Shown: piece after piece, positions 21,780-33,168 of the stretch
Layout: each line of letters starts with the position of its first letter
Numbering within the stretch: position 1 is the first letter of the stretch
Assembly: GCA_022457065.1 (NCBI GenBank)
Contig: JAJGBQ010000004.1
Location: 620,001 to 684,000, forward strand
DNA: 64,000 nucleotides
Origin: Curvularia sp. ZM96
Lineage: Eukaryota; Ascomycota; Dothideomycetes; Pleosporales; Pleosporaceae
Reading direction: 5' to 3'
Translations under genes and position numbers: made by a program
The notes under the pieces: model-generated
Told to the model about the DNA's origin: nothing
Seen by the model: only the letters and a program-made list of their open reading frames with translations
The model's database searches: none

Positions 21780-22633
21780 TCAAGCTCGCGTACCTAGCGT
21801 CCACGGCATCTGCAGCTCGCCCCGGTTACCCTGTCGAGAAGACTTTGTCGGTCTCCACATAGCAAAAATTGGTGCAGGCGTCAGCTCGTGGGCACTTCTT
21901 CTCCACTCGTCGCTTGCGTTGGGCTTTTCCGTGTCAAAGGCGATTTTCAACAACGGCTGAAATCCAAACTTTGCATAGAGCGGCTTGCCCATAGCCGACG
22001 CTTCCAACCAACACTCTAGGTCGAGCTCGTCGGCGCGCACGATTCCAACGTCCATAAGCAAGCAACCAATACCACGAAGGCGGTGGGCAGGGTCAACCGC
22101 CATCCAGTTGAGTGCTGTCTTTCGTGTCAGCGGCTGGTACAAGATTGTCCCGATCGTCTTCACTACCGTCATTCGCCGGCATAACGTGTTTGAAGCAAGA
22201 AACAGATGCTCCACTTACCACAATGGGGCCGTGTCATCCAGCTTGCGCGGGGCTTGTACACCTGATTCAGTATCGATTCGCAAAAGCTCCGACGTTCGCC
22301 TTCGGGCCACCATGGTGCTGTCAATTTTGGAGTACCTGCGGCGAAAGGGTTTGTGGTCGAAACCACCCACTGTGCACAACCAACCGCCCTGTTTGTGACT
22401 GTGTCGAATGCATAGAACCAGTGAATGGATCGGTCGGTTTGGTGTTCTTCCCAGAAGCGTTGTTTGGACTCGTTAATGGCAGCCTCGCGATGGACAGGTG
22501 TGTAGCCGAGCACAGGAAACACAAGCTGGATAAAAGGCTCGTAGGGTGTGTAGTTTGCTGCCCAGATAACCTCCAAGATGCTGTCCAACTCTTGCTTTGT
22601 TTTGGCCTCGCGGACAAAGTATCTCTGCCCCAT
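21780..22633 (-). CDS. GNAT-family N-acetyltransferase
   Basis: Exons on the minus strand: 22633-22219 and 22114-21780, with a 104-nt intron; 249 residues. Splicing joins ASWMTRPHC to ALNWMAVDPAHRLRGIG, which recreates the beta4 strand and acetyl-CoA loop (RxxGxG type) of GNAT enzymes. The end, LYAKFGFQPL followed by PIFAMWRP, is typical of a fungal GNAT group. The acetylated substrate is unknown: small amines, peptides or protein N-termini are all possible. Divergent from the UstYa gene with 562 bp between starts, so the two may be co-expressed. Confidence 0.8.
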
Positions 22634-23195
22634 GGTTGCACGTCGGTGACCAGATCAGGCTGTGGCGACATCGGACAGGTAAAGTAGACGACGACGACGC
22701 GACCTTGCCGCCATGGCGCATGGACAGCGGAACCGGAGATATAGCATGTTCCAAGTATTGGACATCGTAGATTGCCGTGTTAGGGTGAAGGTTCCCAACA
22801 AGGAAGGTACCGTTGACATTTTTAGCGTCTTGGCTAGGCCGAGCAAGTCACACCCTCTATTCCCTGATAACCCCTCGCATTCCACCCGCCCGGGAGCTTT
22901 GGTATCACTATCATTGTCTGGAGATGCTTGCGACCTTCCTCGATGGTACAGCGCCCGGGAGAACGCCTGCTCGGCGATGTAACCGTCCACAAAGCCAGAT
23001 GGCTTTGCGTTTCGTTCACGACCCGACCTTCGGAGACAGACAGCTGAAGCGTTGTTCTCGCCCGGCAGTAGTCATGACGTACGCCTGTACGACTGGTCAC
23101 TTGGACATTTACTGCGCAGCCTGCAGGACCTCTGTCTAGTGAAGCTGCATTGATTTGGCGCTCCATGTCCATTCTCTGAACTGAACCATCCCAAG
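22634..23195. promoter_or_regulatory. Divergent promoter, GNAT / UstYa
   Basis: 562 bp between the two starts. No coding frame with recognisable content and no identified binding site. Its position makes it the likely shared control region of the pair. Confidence 0.45.
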
Positions 23196-24162
23196 ATGGC
23201 AGGATCTCCAGCATACCAGCCAGTGTGTAGCGAAGAAGAAGAAAATATCTTGGCTGGACCAGAAGAGAAGGACGGTACATCATGGGATTCGAACAGTACC
23301 GAAATTATCCCGTCCAATACGCGCAGTTTTGTTGCATACTTGTCGATTTTGCTCCTCTCGCTCTCAGTAAATATCCTGCTGGTCATGGACAATGCGAGAC
23401 TCCGCATTTCGCAGCACTCAGCCAAGAGCCAGTTTAGTAGGTACCAAGTATGGGATATTCGATGTGTGCTCACGCTCTTGAAGGCGGACTGGCTCTCGAT
23501 ACCAAGATGCCATACCATGCCATGACAAAGTACTGGCACCCAAATGCAAGCGACAGTGACATGGAGGCCGCATGGGATGCTATTGACACCAATGCCATGG
23601 CAATTGCACTAGACGATAAATTTGTAGGACGTCATGGTCTGCCTCCTTCCACTCCATTTCCATGGGACACGGAACGCAGCGTATACTATGTGAAGGGCAT
23701 ACATGACTTACATTGCCTGGTAGGCCTGGTGTTTTGTGTCAAACATGGGGAAACTAACTTTGCAAGAAACTTATTCGCAAGGCCATTGTTTTGAAGCACA
23801 AGGGCAGTAACCAGACATTCAATCTCCGGCACATTTACCACTGTCTGGATGGGTTACGACAAGACGTCATGTGTGCCGCGGACGATACACCGATGCCAGC
23901 ACCATTATCTCATCAAGTCGGTGATGTTCAGACTCGGAAATGCCGTGACTGGGACAAACTGATAGCCTGGGCGAAGCGCCCTGATCAACACGCCTGCTAC
24001 AAATTTGACGACTATCGCGAGGCTACTAACACACTTGAGAACTTTGCATTTTGTCCGCCTTCATCTCCATATCTGGATTTTCAACAGGCTTATTTTGAAC
24101 GTCACGGACACAAAGACCCGTACGAGCAAAATGAAAACGCAAAAGACGTCATTGTGTTTTGA
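23196..24162 (+). CDS. UstYa/DUF3328-family oxidative peptide-modifying protein
   Basis: Exons 23196-23436, 23484-23719, 23767-24162; 290 residues. Residues about 43-64 form one transmembrane helix (FVAYLSILLLSLSVNILLV). The lumenal part has the two family motifs HDLHC (154-158, after YYVKG) and HIYHC (181-185), plus AIDTNAMAIALDD and PWDTERSVYY. Introns of 47 nt are fixed by family continuity: QFS-GLALDTKMPYH and HCL-KLIRKAIVL. UstYa proteins carry out oxidative cyclisation in fungal RiPP pathways (ustiloxin, phomopsin, asperipin) and act in some other peptide pathways such as cyclochlorotine. The substrate here is unknown. Neighbours are a divergent GNAT gene and, 0.6 kb downstream on the same strand, a small secreted precursor. 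Confidence 0.88.
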
Positions 24163-24806
24163 GGTTTGAGGGTACAAGGCACGGGAAGGCAAAACATGTG
24201 GCTTTGTCTGTCGGTTCAATCATACTCCAGCTTTAGTTTTTTGATGCTATGTACTAATACATTGAGCTCTCAGCTCTCTCCATATTCCGATGAACATGCG
24301 ATGCGATATCGATATGGTTACACAGCATGTGTGCCATTAGCCACTAATATCCTCATGCCATGGATCGGAAAGGTATGGCCCCTCAAGTCGCCTTGACCAC
24401 GAAAAAGACGAGGCAGACACACTCATCACCATTCAACATCGACCCGTGGCCGTCCTAAGATTATGACCTATATACAGAGAACTTGGTGGCGAGCGCGGTG
24501 CAACTACGATTCCGAGGGCCGCCATCTTCGAGAGCGGCTGACGATTATGCACGTTTGGTATGTTGGGAAGAACACGATGATATACGAGAATCAAGTGGCC
24601 GAACACGCTGAGCTGAGCTGAGGTGCGTAGCAAACAGCCCATAAATCATGATGCATCAGCGTCAAAATTATCTCTTTCATACGCTGCGATCTTGCTCTAC
24701 GAGATTACACTGTACGCAGAGAATGAGTATTCCGTGAACTCAGACATGCTAATGTTTTGCAGAACGCAACAATTCGAATAAGAACACGCACTCAAAACTA
24801 TCCACT
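24163..24806. other. Spacer between UstYa gene and secreted peptide gene
   Basis: About 640 bp, presumably UstYa 3' UTR and the peptide gene promoter. Nothing else recognised. Confidence 0.45.
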
Positions 24807-25118
24807 ATGTACACCCCCAACGCTTTGCTTCCGCTGCTTGCCTTCGCATTTGGCATCTCTGCAGCACCCATGCCCACGCAATCGATATCTCGAGCTGTGC
24901 CCGATATCAATGAAGTAGCCAGAAACCCGGCGCCCATCGATGACAGAGTCCATTGGGGGGACGGCAAGCCTTCACTTGGTGACATTGGAGACGTATCATG
25001 GGAAGACCTCCAGGAGCTCAACGACCTTATACACCACCTGTCCGGAAAAGAGGCAGCCTCAGATATCGACCGAGAACTTACGGCTGTGAAAAGATCTGCG
25101 ACACCAAACTATTGTTGA
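24807..25118 (+). CDS. Small secreted protein with one KR site, possible peptide precursor
   Basis: 103 residues. Residues 1-20 form a signal peptide (hydrophobic LLPLLAFAFGISAA, cleavage probably after Ala20). The mature part is acidic with an amphipathic segment (SWEDLQELNDLIHHL). Near the end is a dibasic Kex2-type site, AVKR (Lys95-Arg96), that would release a heptapeptide SATPNYC ending at the stop. Signal peptide, acidic leader and KR followed by a Tyr-containing tail is the plan of fungal RiPP precursors, but those usually have several repeated cores and here there is one. A 49-nt intron-like segment (25131-25179, GTAAAC, branch GCTAAC, TAG) lies just after the stop. It could instead be an ordinary secreted effector-like protein. 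Confidence 0.55.
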   Translation: MYTPNALLPLLAFAFGISAAPMPTQSISRAVPDINEVARNPAPIDDRVHWGDGKPSLGDIGDVSWEDLQELNDLIHHLSGKEAASDIDRELTAVKRSATPNYC

Positions 25119-26308
25119 AGGAAGTCAGAGGTAAACAGCCCTACTTCTCCCAGTGTCGCTATGTGCTAACTGGTTCTAGCTTTTGCTAAGTGATGAACAT
25201 CGACTTGTTTGCGCTCAATTTGCATCGAAAGCACGATGTTCTGTTCAGTCGGGTTTTTTATGAACGATTTGAATTAGGAGAAATTGTCATGTTTCAATTT
25301 TGGCTACTCATGTCATCCCGCATGTCATCCCGCAATTTGTCTCTTTGCTCTTTGTCAAGCACGCCCTCCCCGTCTTGGTGGTGTTCCCTGACATTCCCCA
25401 TGCAGCAGCTTGTGAGCAGCCACTCCCCACTGCGGATTTCCACCACTGCGGCAGTGACCCGGTCACAGCCTGGAACATCAATAGAGCACCGCATCAGGAG
25501 TGTGCTGGCAGCGGTGTTACAAACTCAGCGCTCGTTCGCCTGTTTCAACCTTCCCGGTAATCGCTGCCGTGATACAATGCCGAGATTGATGTACTACAGG
25601 TTCCACAGTGATGGGCCGGCATTGATGCAGATCCCCTAGCCTATCAAAGCTAGCAAGCACAATACCATGATAAGGCTGCTTGTAGTAGTGATTGAGGTAC
25701 GATTTGACCTGCTACCCCAACCGTGGCTTACATATGTACCTGACTGTGCAATACAAACCTACTAAGAAAGGCCGTCTCAGTGGACCTCATACATACAACA
25801 CTTACGCCCTTGCGTACCAGTCTTCTTCCTCTTTGTGCCCCTTCGTGCAACGCTGCACAATGGCGTCTTTTTTACATCCAGGATGCGCGAACTCATTGCT
25901 TTCTACCAGTCTCCAACCCATCTTGTTTCGTCCGTTTTTACAAGCGTCTTTTGTACTGAGTAGACAAGAGGGCGGATAACCACTTTGTGCGATATGGATG
26001 TAATCGGCTTCCACAATTCCCTGTTTGGCTGCTCGTGGCCCGGATTTCGTTTGCTTCTCCGGGTTCACTCTCGCTCTCACTCAGATGAACGGGGAGACGC
26101 ATCAAAGCGTTTGGCAGCCACACATACGCTTTTTCCTTTCGTTTGTATTGGCCAGTGCTGATTCATCGGGCGTTTTTTATCTCTCACCACTGAGACTGCT
26201 GGCGTTGCCCCGACCTATGGTTGAGTAGTTGCCTATCGTCACCGCTACCACGATTAACAAGTCCTTCTGGTGTCTTACCTTTTTGACGACAGTTCGGGGA
26301 GAAATGCA
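25119..26308. other. Spacer, secreted peptide gene to Pth11-like gene
   Basis: 1.2 kb. It starts with a possible 3'-UTR intron (25131-25179). No other gene is supported. Confidence 0.45.
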
Positions 26309-27907
26309 ATGATGGCAGCATTGTCTTTGCCTTCTTCCCACTACCCCACTCGACGCCGGCCGGGAAGCAGCGCGGATGTCGGACCATTCGTCAATGTGGT
26401 CACCTGGATCTTGCTGATCACTTCCGCGCTCGCGGTTGTCACTAGGCTCATTACGAAGCGGGCGCTCCGGAGGAGGATGGATGTTGACGATGCTTTTGTA
26501 ATGCTTGCTTTGGTACGTCATCGCTGATCCATGTCCCCTCTGTCAAACCTGCACAGTACTGATTGTTATGGGTTAATGCAGATTACAAGCATAGCATCAG
26601 GCGCGGCGGTCAGCACCCAAGTACAGAATGGTCTTGGAAGGGACATCGTGTCACTGACCGAGGGCGACCTCATGGCATATCGAAAGGTAAGAAATCTTTT
26701 GAGAGTTTTTTTTGTGTGATTTTCTTTTCTTTTACCTCTTGCTCGCGTGTGGCGATCAGCTTTTGAATAGTATCCCAAAAAGGTAGGCTGTCCCTTGTTT
26801 AGTCATAGGCTGATTGGCTTGCAGGCGGAATATGCAAATGGCATGCTTTACATTGCCACTCTGGGATTTGCCAAACTATCCATCATCTCCCTGCTTATGA
26901 TCCTGACTGCCTCAAAATCGCACCGCCACCTCGGCCTGGGATTCGCTGGTTTTATGGCTCTCTGGGCTGCATTCTCGATATGCGTTTTGGCGTTTCAATG
27001 CGGAACTACCTATCCATGGCGCTTCTTAGGTGACAAGAAGATGTGTTTCAATATCGTAAGTAAAGGTTCAATGCCACGCTATCTTCTTGATGCTCACGAG
27101 CGTATAGGTTTCTTTCTGGCGTGTCATGGGCGTCATCAACATCCTCACTGACCTGGCGCTTATCGGGTTTCCGGTGCACGTCGTCATGACGCTGCAGATG
27201 AGCTTGAGCAAGAAGAGCACTATTCTCACCTTTTTCGGTGCGCGTGCACTGTATGTTCCTACGACTCTTATCAGCCTAGCTGGAAGAGCCCCTAGCTCAC
27301 ACTTCCTAGAGACATTATCGCAACTGCCATTCAGATGGTCTACCTTGACGGCCTCTCCTCTTCTAATCATACCAAAGAACTTTGGAAATGGACGCTCCTC
27401 ACCCAGATTGTCGAGTGCATCACTATCATCACGTCATGTGTACCCTACATACGGCCACTTCTCGAGTCTGTTCCATCCGGTCTGTATGGAAGTGATGAAC
27501 TGCGCCGCCGAGGCACAACCTCTGAGCATGTCTCCCGTAACAAAAGCGGCTCGTACCAGCTCTCCAGTATCACTTCCAAATTCGGTGCTGGCATTTCGAG
27601 GTCTAGTAGAAAAAAGCATTACGCCGAGAGTAAAGGTACGAAGCGATTTCTCCCCATGCTTTCCCAAGACAAGACCACGCATGCGAATTCTGCGACTGGG
27701 GTCCCTGGAGGCCCGAGGCGTTTGGATGGAGTGATGGATGTGGAGATTACGGCTGTACATAGCCATGGAGATGATAAGAGGTGGGAGACTGCGAGCACGG
27801 CGAGTCATTCGCAGATCCTGAAGACGACGGTTGTGAGTGCAGAGTGGGAGGAGGTTGGTATGAGAGGACGCGATGGTTCGAGCGATGAGATTGAGATTAT
27901 GCGCTGA
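26309..27907 (+). CDS. Pth11-like seven-helix membrane protein (fungal rhodopsin-like domain)
   Basis: Exons 26309-26512, 26582-26686, 26825-27055, 27108-27250, 27310-27907; 426 residues. About seven hydrophobic helices fill residues 20-290, with family landmarks MDVDDAFVML, AEYANGMLYIATLGFAKLSI, VSFWRVMGVINILTDLALIGFP and a last loop with LWKWTLLTQIVECITIITSCVPYIRPLLES. The C-terminal about 125 residues are a polar cytoplasmic tail. The class is related to the Magnaporthe receptor Pth11 but lacks a CFEM domain here; ligands are generally unknown. The third intron is long (138 nt) and contains a potential 12-nt exon (26771-26782) that would add four residues without changing frame. Start chosen at the first in-frame ATG. 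Confidence 0.85.
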
Positions 27908-30374
27908 TTCAGGGACGGCATTTTCTTGCACTGGTCATAGGTACGGCCTATACGATGTGCAGATTTCTAGCATCACGATTAAATAGGGTGTATATTACCC
28001 GATGAGCATACTGCTGCGGAAGCAATCTCATTTCCTCATTTATACCGTTGAAGTCCAATGATTATCAGCCACTTTGATCTCAAATATATAGGCGTACTTT
28101 CCATCTCGAGTCGGCTGAATCTCTTCATCAATCCCACTATATATCTCCGCCTCGACCTCCACCCAAGCCCTGTCGTCAATACTCAATCAAAGACGCAATT
28201 TTAGTGCAACACGGCGCATCTTCCTCTCAACTGCACTCGTTCTCCAAACGTTCCACCACTAACTACCCTCCGCAGGAACCACTCTCATCCCGCACTACCT
28301 TGCAACACGCATCTAATCAATTACCCCACCTGCTCTCTTAGCTGCGTATTGCATCAAAGCCCTAAAAAAACGCCTCGTCGTTTCCTCGGGTGCCACAACC
28401 CGAGCGTCCAGTCAACAGCAGCCCCGTACTACTGCCGCAGGGGACACCGCGCCGACCTGCTCATGCTACAATAGAACAGGGAAAAGAAAGCTCCACGCAT
28501 GCTGCTAGACGACGTGACATGGGCAACACATAGCAGGGAGTACATGTCAAGTCCCGCTGGAAAGATGCGACAAGGCCGGGAGAGAGTGCGTGGGAATGCA
28601 GGTTCCCGGAGACGGTGTAATGGATGCATCTACCTAGTTGGTTTGACAGGTCCTTCTACTATGCGTGAGGGAGGGATGTGGACTGGGATCTAGGAAGTTG
28701 AATCTGGCTGAGACACTCTCTACTGGCTATGTTCTGGAGGCCGGATCTCGGGTTCTTTAAGACATGCAGTTGCAAGCGCGGAGCGAGGCGTTTGTACGTG
28801 GGTTGCTAGGGACAAGTTGGACGAAGTTGGGTGTTACATTTGCGGAGATGTATCTCGATGGCATTATAGTGCTGGTGTGCAAGAGCTGTATGGAGAATGG
28901 GGAAGGTTAGTTTTCCCACGTGGAGAACGGGTATAGCTATGGTACCAGTACCGTTTGTGTGCTACGCTGTCAGACACGATACATTGACCTTTCATTCCAC
29001 TCCAGGCCCCAGCACCCCTTGTGCAGAAAACCTGTGCCATGTGTGTACCAGTGCAACTTTTGTGGAGAATTTCATGGTCTCAACTACATTGGTATGACGA
29101 CTTTCTTTTCTGCCGCTACTTGCCCACGACACACTCGGTGTTAGTATACACATGTTTCTTGGGATAGGAGGTCCACAACCATGTACCGTGGCGAGCGCTG
29201 GGTGTCACATGCCGAGTCAAACCAAGTTTCTCGCCTCTTCTACGCCGCATAACAACTCTCTTTCTCTTTCTGGCCAACCTAATATCCCCAAACGCCTACG
29301 CACAGACACCATGCCACTCCGTGCAGGGCGGGCATGTCATCCTCTCGTTCTTGCACCCAATGAACGAAAAGTCCACAAACTCTCATATCCGTTTAGCAAA
29401 CAGACGAACAAATGCAGAGCAAAACGTCCGTCGGAAGAGCCGCGTTTGCTCCGCACTCCGTCTCTTTGGCTGGCGGGAAAGGAATCCCACATGAAACGAA
29501 ACGAACCGGAGGGAAGGAAGCAAAACCCACATCTCATGCACATCACCGCTTTCTGCAGCTCCCGAATAGCCCCAATCGTACCACTGCGCGTTGAGGGAAA
29601 AAGGAGTAGCCAATTGGAAACTTCGTTCCCAACACTTAGCCAACTAGGTTTTCCTGCAGTGCAATGTGTCTACTTTGCCGCCGTCACTGCAGAAAGCCTA
29701 TGTACAAAGGCCCTTGGGATGTAGGTGACATCAGAAAAAAAAAATGCAGGTTCTCAGTACCTAATTTACTGTAGTGTTTTGAACTGCTGTTGTCCCCTGA
29801 CTACCCTTACCTCCCTACCCCAGTCATATGAGCATTGGCATTACGAAGCTGACATTCCACCCTAAATCCTGCCGTACCTTTTCCTCCGTGCCTTTTCTTC
29901 CTTGGTTGCGGTTGCTGCACTTGGTGCCTGGCCCTCGGCACTTTCCGCCGTTCCTCCCGCTGCAAAGCACATGCTTACACGCTGCCGCCGCCGCCGCTGT
30001 GGAAAGCCTATACATATATGGTGATTGACTTGCATTTGCCATATGTGCCCCTTGTGTCACCACTAACCGGCCCTTTTTTCTCTCTTTGTCTCTCTTTGGG
30101 GTCGAATCGGCTGTTTGCTTTCACTTTTCCGCTGTTTCTCATCTTAACTTTCACTTTCACTTTGGAGAATACTATTTTAGGGTAGTCGTTTGTTTGAGCG
30201 CTTGGGTGGGGCTAACGGATTACATCATACTACTCTACTGGGTTTACGACGGCTTTATTTATCTTTTCCACGGGGCTACTCTGTCCTGGTTATACTTGGC
30301 CCATTTTAGCACGGATTCCCTTGTCTGGGGAGGTTGAAAAGAGGGGAAAGAGCAAGACGGAGAGAGTGCACAAC
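27908..30374. other. Gene-poor spacer and long leader region
   Basis: About 2.5 kb. Scattered ORFs (for example 29152-29724) have no recognisable family. The last 300 bp are pyrimidine-rich with repeated TTTCAC units (about 30140-30165), probably the permease promoter and leader. Confidence 0.45.
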
Positions 30375-32411
30375 ATGGAGAAAAGAATCGATCTCCAGAG
30401 CTTCGACGAGGACGGCATTGTCCAAGCGAGGACAAGGCGCGCCATGGCAGGGTCAAAGGGCCAGCAATTCGATCGCGACAGGTATGAGTTGGCGAGAGTG
30501 GGAAAGCAGCAGGTGTTGAAGGTGAGCGCAGCCCTCGCGTACATACATACATACGCAACCGTCTTTCCGGGCTGGTCTGACTCTGACAGCGTCGCTTTGG
30601 GCTGGTGTCGATGACAGGCCTGTCTTGCGGTTTGATGTGTACATGGGAAACACTGCTGGTGTAAGTGTGCGCCATAAGATGCGAAAAGGCACACCATACT
30701 GACATCAAACGCTGCAGTGTTTTCTCAATAGGCTTCACCAAGTAAGCATAAAACTCTAGCCCGCAAACTACTAACAGAGAATTGATCATTCCGATATAGC
30801 GGCGGACCTGCAGGCCTTATATACGGCTTCATACTTATATGGATTGGTAACTTCTCCGTCTTCACTTGCATCGGAGAGCTTGCAAGTGCGGTACCGACAG
30901 CTGGAGGCCAATACCATTGGGTGTCGCTTTTGGCACCGCGATCAAGCAAAAGGTTCTTCAGTTACCTGACAGGTATGTTTAGTCCTAATAGCAGTCTTTC
31001 ATATAACAATCTCTAACACATGCAGGTTGGCTTACGGTCATCGGATGGATCGCGGCTTTGACTTCGGTGTGCTACTTCGTTGCCGACCTCATCCTGCAAC
31101 TGGTCAGTCTGAACGATGCCAATGGGGCCTATGTTCGAGACGGGTGGCACGGCACACTCCTTCTATGGGCACTGCTCCTCCTCTGTGTTTTCATCAACGT
31201 CTTTGTTAGCGGTGCACTACCAACTATCGAGGTCATGGTACTGATCATCCATATCCTTGGTTTCTTCGGCATCCTCGTTCCACTGGTGTACCTGACGCCC
31301 ACATACAACGCCGCCAAAGAAATCTTCTCGACTTTTCATAACGAAGGAGCTTGGGGTACTCAGACATTAGCCTTTTTCGTCGGCTTACAAGGCAATGCCC
31401 TGGCTTTTGTTGGAACGGACTCTGTTGTTCACGTAAGTTGGGCGATATTGCTTCGATGACTCCATGCTCACTGCAGAAAATCTAGATGTCAGAAGAAGTG
31501 AAGAACGCAAGCAGCGAAGTCCCGCGCTCCATGTTGCTCAGTCTCGTCATAAACGGTACGCTGGCATTGGGTATGCTTTTCGCCGTGCTTTTCAGCGCCC
31601 ACGATATCCCAGGCATGCTGCAGGATGCAACGGCGCCAACAGCCCCTTTCGTACGCATTTTCCATCACGCCGTTGGATCCAAGGCTGGTGCCACAGTGAT
31701 GGTATCCATCATTGTGCTACTAGAGTTCTGCAGCGCAATGGGCTGTCTAGCCGCCGCATCACGCATGACATGGTCCTTTGCCCGTGACCGCGGTCTGCCT
31801 TTTTCCCGGGCACTCAGCATGGTACGTTCCAAGTAACAATTAACCATCGAACCTCCATTGAAGAACTACATTGATCTAACAAAACGCCAAAACAGATCGA
31901 CAAACGCAGCACCATCCCCGTCGTCTCAATCCTCATTGTCACTCTCCTCGCTGCCCTCCTCGCCCTCATCAACATCGGCAGCAGCGCCGCCTTCAACGGC
32001 ACCATCTCCCTCGTCCTCGAAGGCTTCTACCTCTCCTATCTCCTCGCCATCAGCCTACTTCTCTGGCGCCGTCTACGCGGAGATCTCGACACACCCAATA
32101 ACCACCATCATCACCATCACCCTAACCCAGCTCCACACACATCCCCTAACCCCAACCCCACCATAACCTGGGGCCCCTGGCGTCTCAAAGGCGCTTTGGG
32201 AGTTGCAAACAACGTCCTTGCCATCTGCTACCTCTGCCTCATTATCTTCTTTAGCTTCTGGCCTACACAGGCCCATCCCTCGCTCGCGAGCATGAATTGG
32301 GCTGGCGTTGTGACGGCAGGCGTGGCGCTGTTTAGTGTGCTGTACTATGTGCTGTTTGCACGGAGGAGGTATACGGGGCCGGTGGTTGAGGTTGATCTGA
32401 GGGGTTTGTGA
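30375..32411 (+). CDS. APC-family amino-acid/choline/GABA permease
   Basis: Seven exons: 30375-30521, 30590-30660, 30718-30741, 30800-30972, 31026-31432, 31486-31821, 31896-32411; 557 residues and about 12 hydrophobic helices. The start RRFGLVSMTGLSCGLMCTWE, GGPAGLIYGFILIWIGN, GELASAVPTAGGQYHWVSLL and HMSEEVKNASSEVPRSML are signatures of the fungal choline/GABA permease group of the APC superfamily. Exon 3 is only 24 nt but is needed to give VFSIGFTNGGPAG. A His/Pro/Asn-rich loop (HHHHHH then NPNP) sits between helices 10 and 11. It imports amino acids or amines at the plasma membrane; substrate not determinable. It closes the accessory region. Confidence 0.88.
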
Positions 32412-33168
32412 TGGCCAGAAGACGAAAGAAAACAAAAGGAGAAGAGTGTTGGCTGGGAAGAAGGGGTGAAGGAGATGACTTTTACTCGGGAAAATTGAGT
32501 CAAAGGACGGGTTGGGGAAACATGTGTTTTAGATAACTACATGGAAGTCGGGAGGGGACATATAAATGCTTCTTGTTCGATATATGCAAGAAGGCGTGGA
32601 GCGCTCATCCCGAAGTGATGGTGTTTGGTAAGGCATAGAATACTCTGTATGTATATCTACACCCAACCTTGTATGAGTGTTGGTCTTTCTTCATAGCGCG
32701 GCACATTCAAAAATTCCAGAATCTAACAAAATTCAATGTAATTACTCGTTCCATATTCGTGAGTTCGTTAAGAGTTATCTTTCATCATACAAAACATCCG
32801 TCGTTGCTTGTCTTTGGGTATAGACAAGCGATTCGTGTGAGCTTTGCCTTTATCGTGTGCGCCGTTAAGATCATCCAGATAGAAAAAATAATGAAAAAAA
32901 AACCCCCCCATGTGGTATGTACAAAGGAGACGGTAAGAAATCCAACATCATGCAATCGTAAAAGGGTAAAGACCGTAACCCTCATCATCCGAGAAAATTC
33001 CCAAATTCGTTGAAATTACACCAAACCCTCTCCAAATCCAGTGGTAGTCGGAAATAGTCGGACTAAAGCGCCTCAAGACAGGGCGCCCATAGCCAAGGCC
33101 ACAATCTTGGGGTTGGGGCGATCCTTGCGGACGACAACTACAACCATGGAAAATCAACGAGTCGTTCT
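32412..33168. other. Convergent 3' flanks
   Basis: About 750 bp between the permease and the DUF8035 gene. No separate gene. A possible extra 3' exon of the DUF8035 gene (33073-33137) falls here. Confidence 0.45.

Noticed and set aside
29152..29724. 190-codon plus-strand ORF
   Set aside because: Low-complexity, no recognisable family, no splice partners.
32085..32150. His/Pro/Asn-rich stretch as a separate repeat element
   Set aside because: It is a coding loop of the permease, in frame with both flanking helices.
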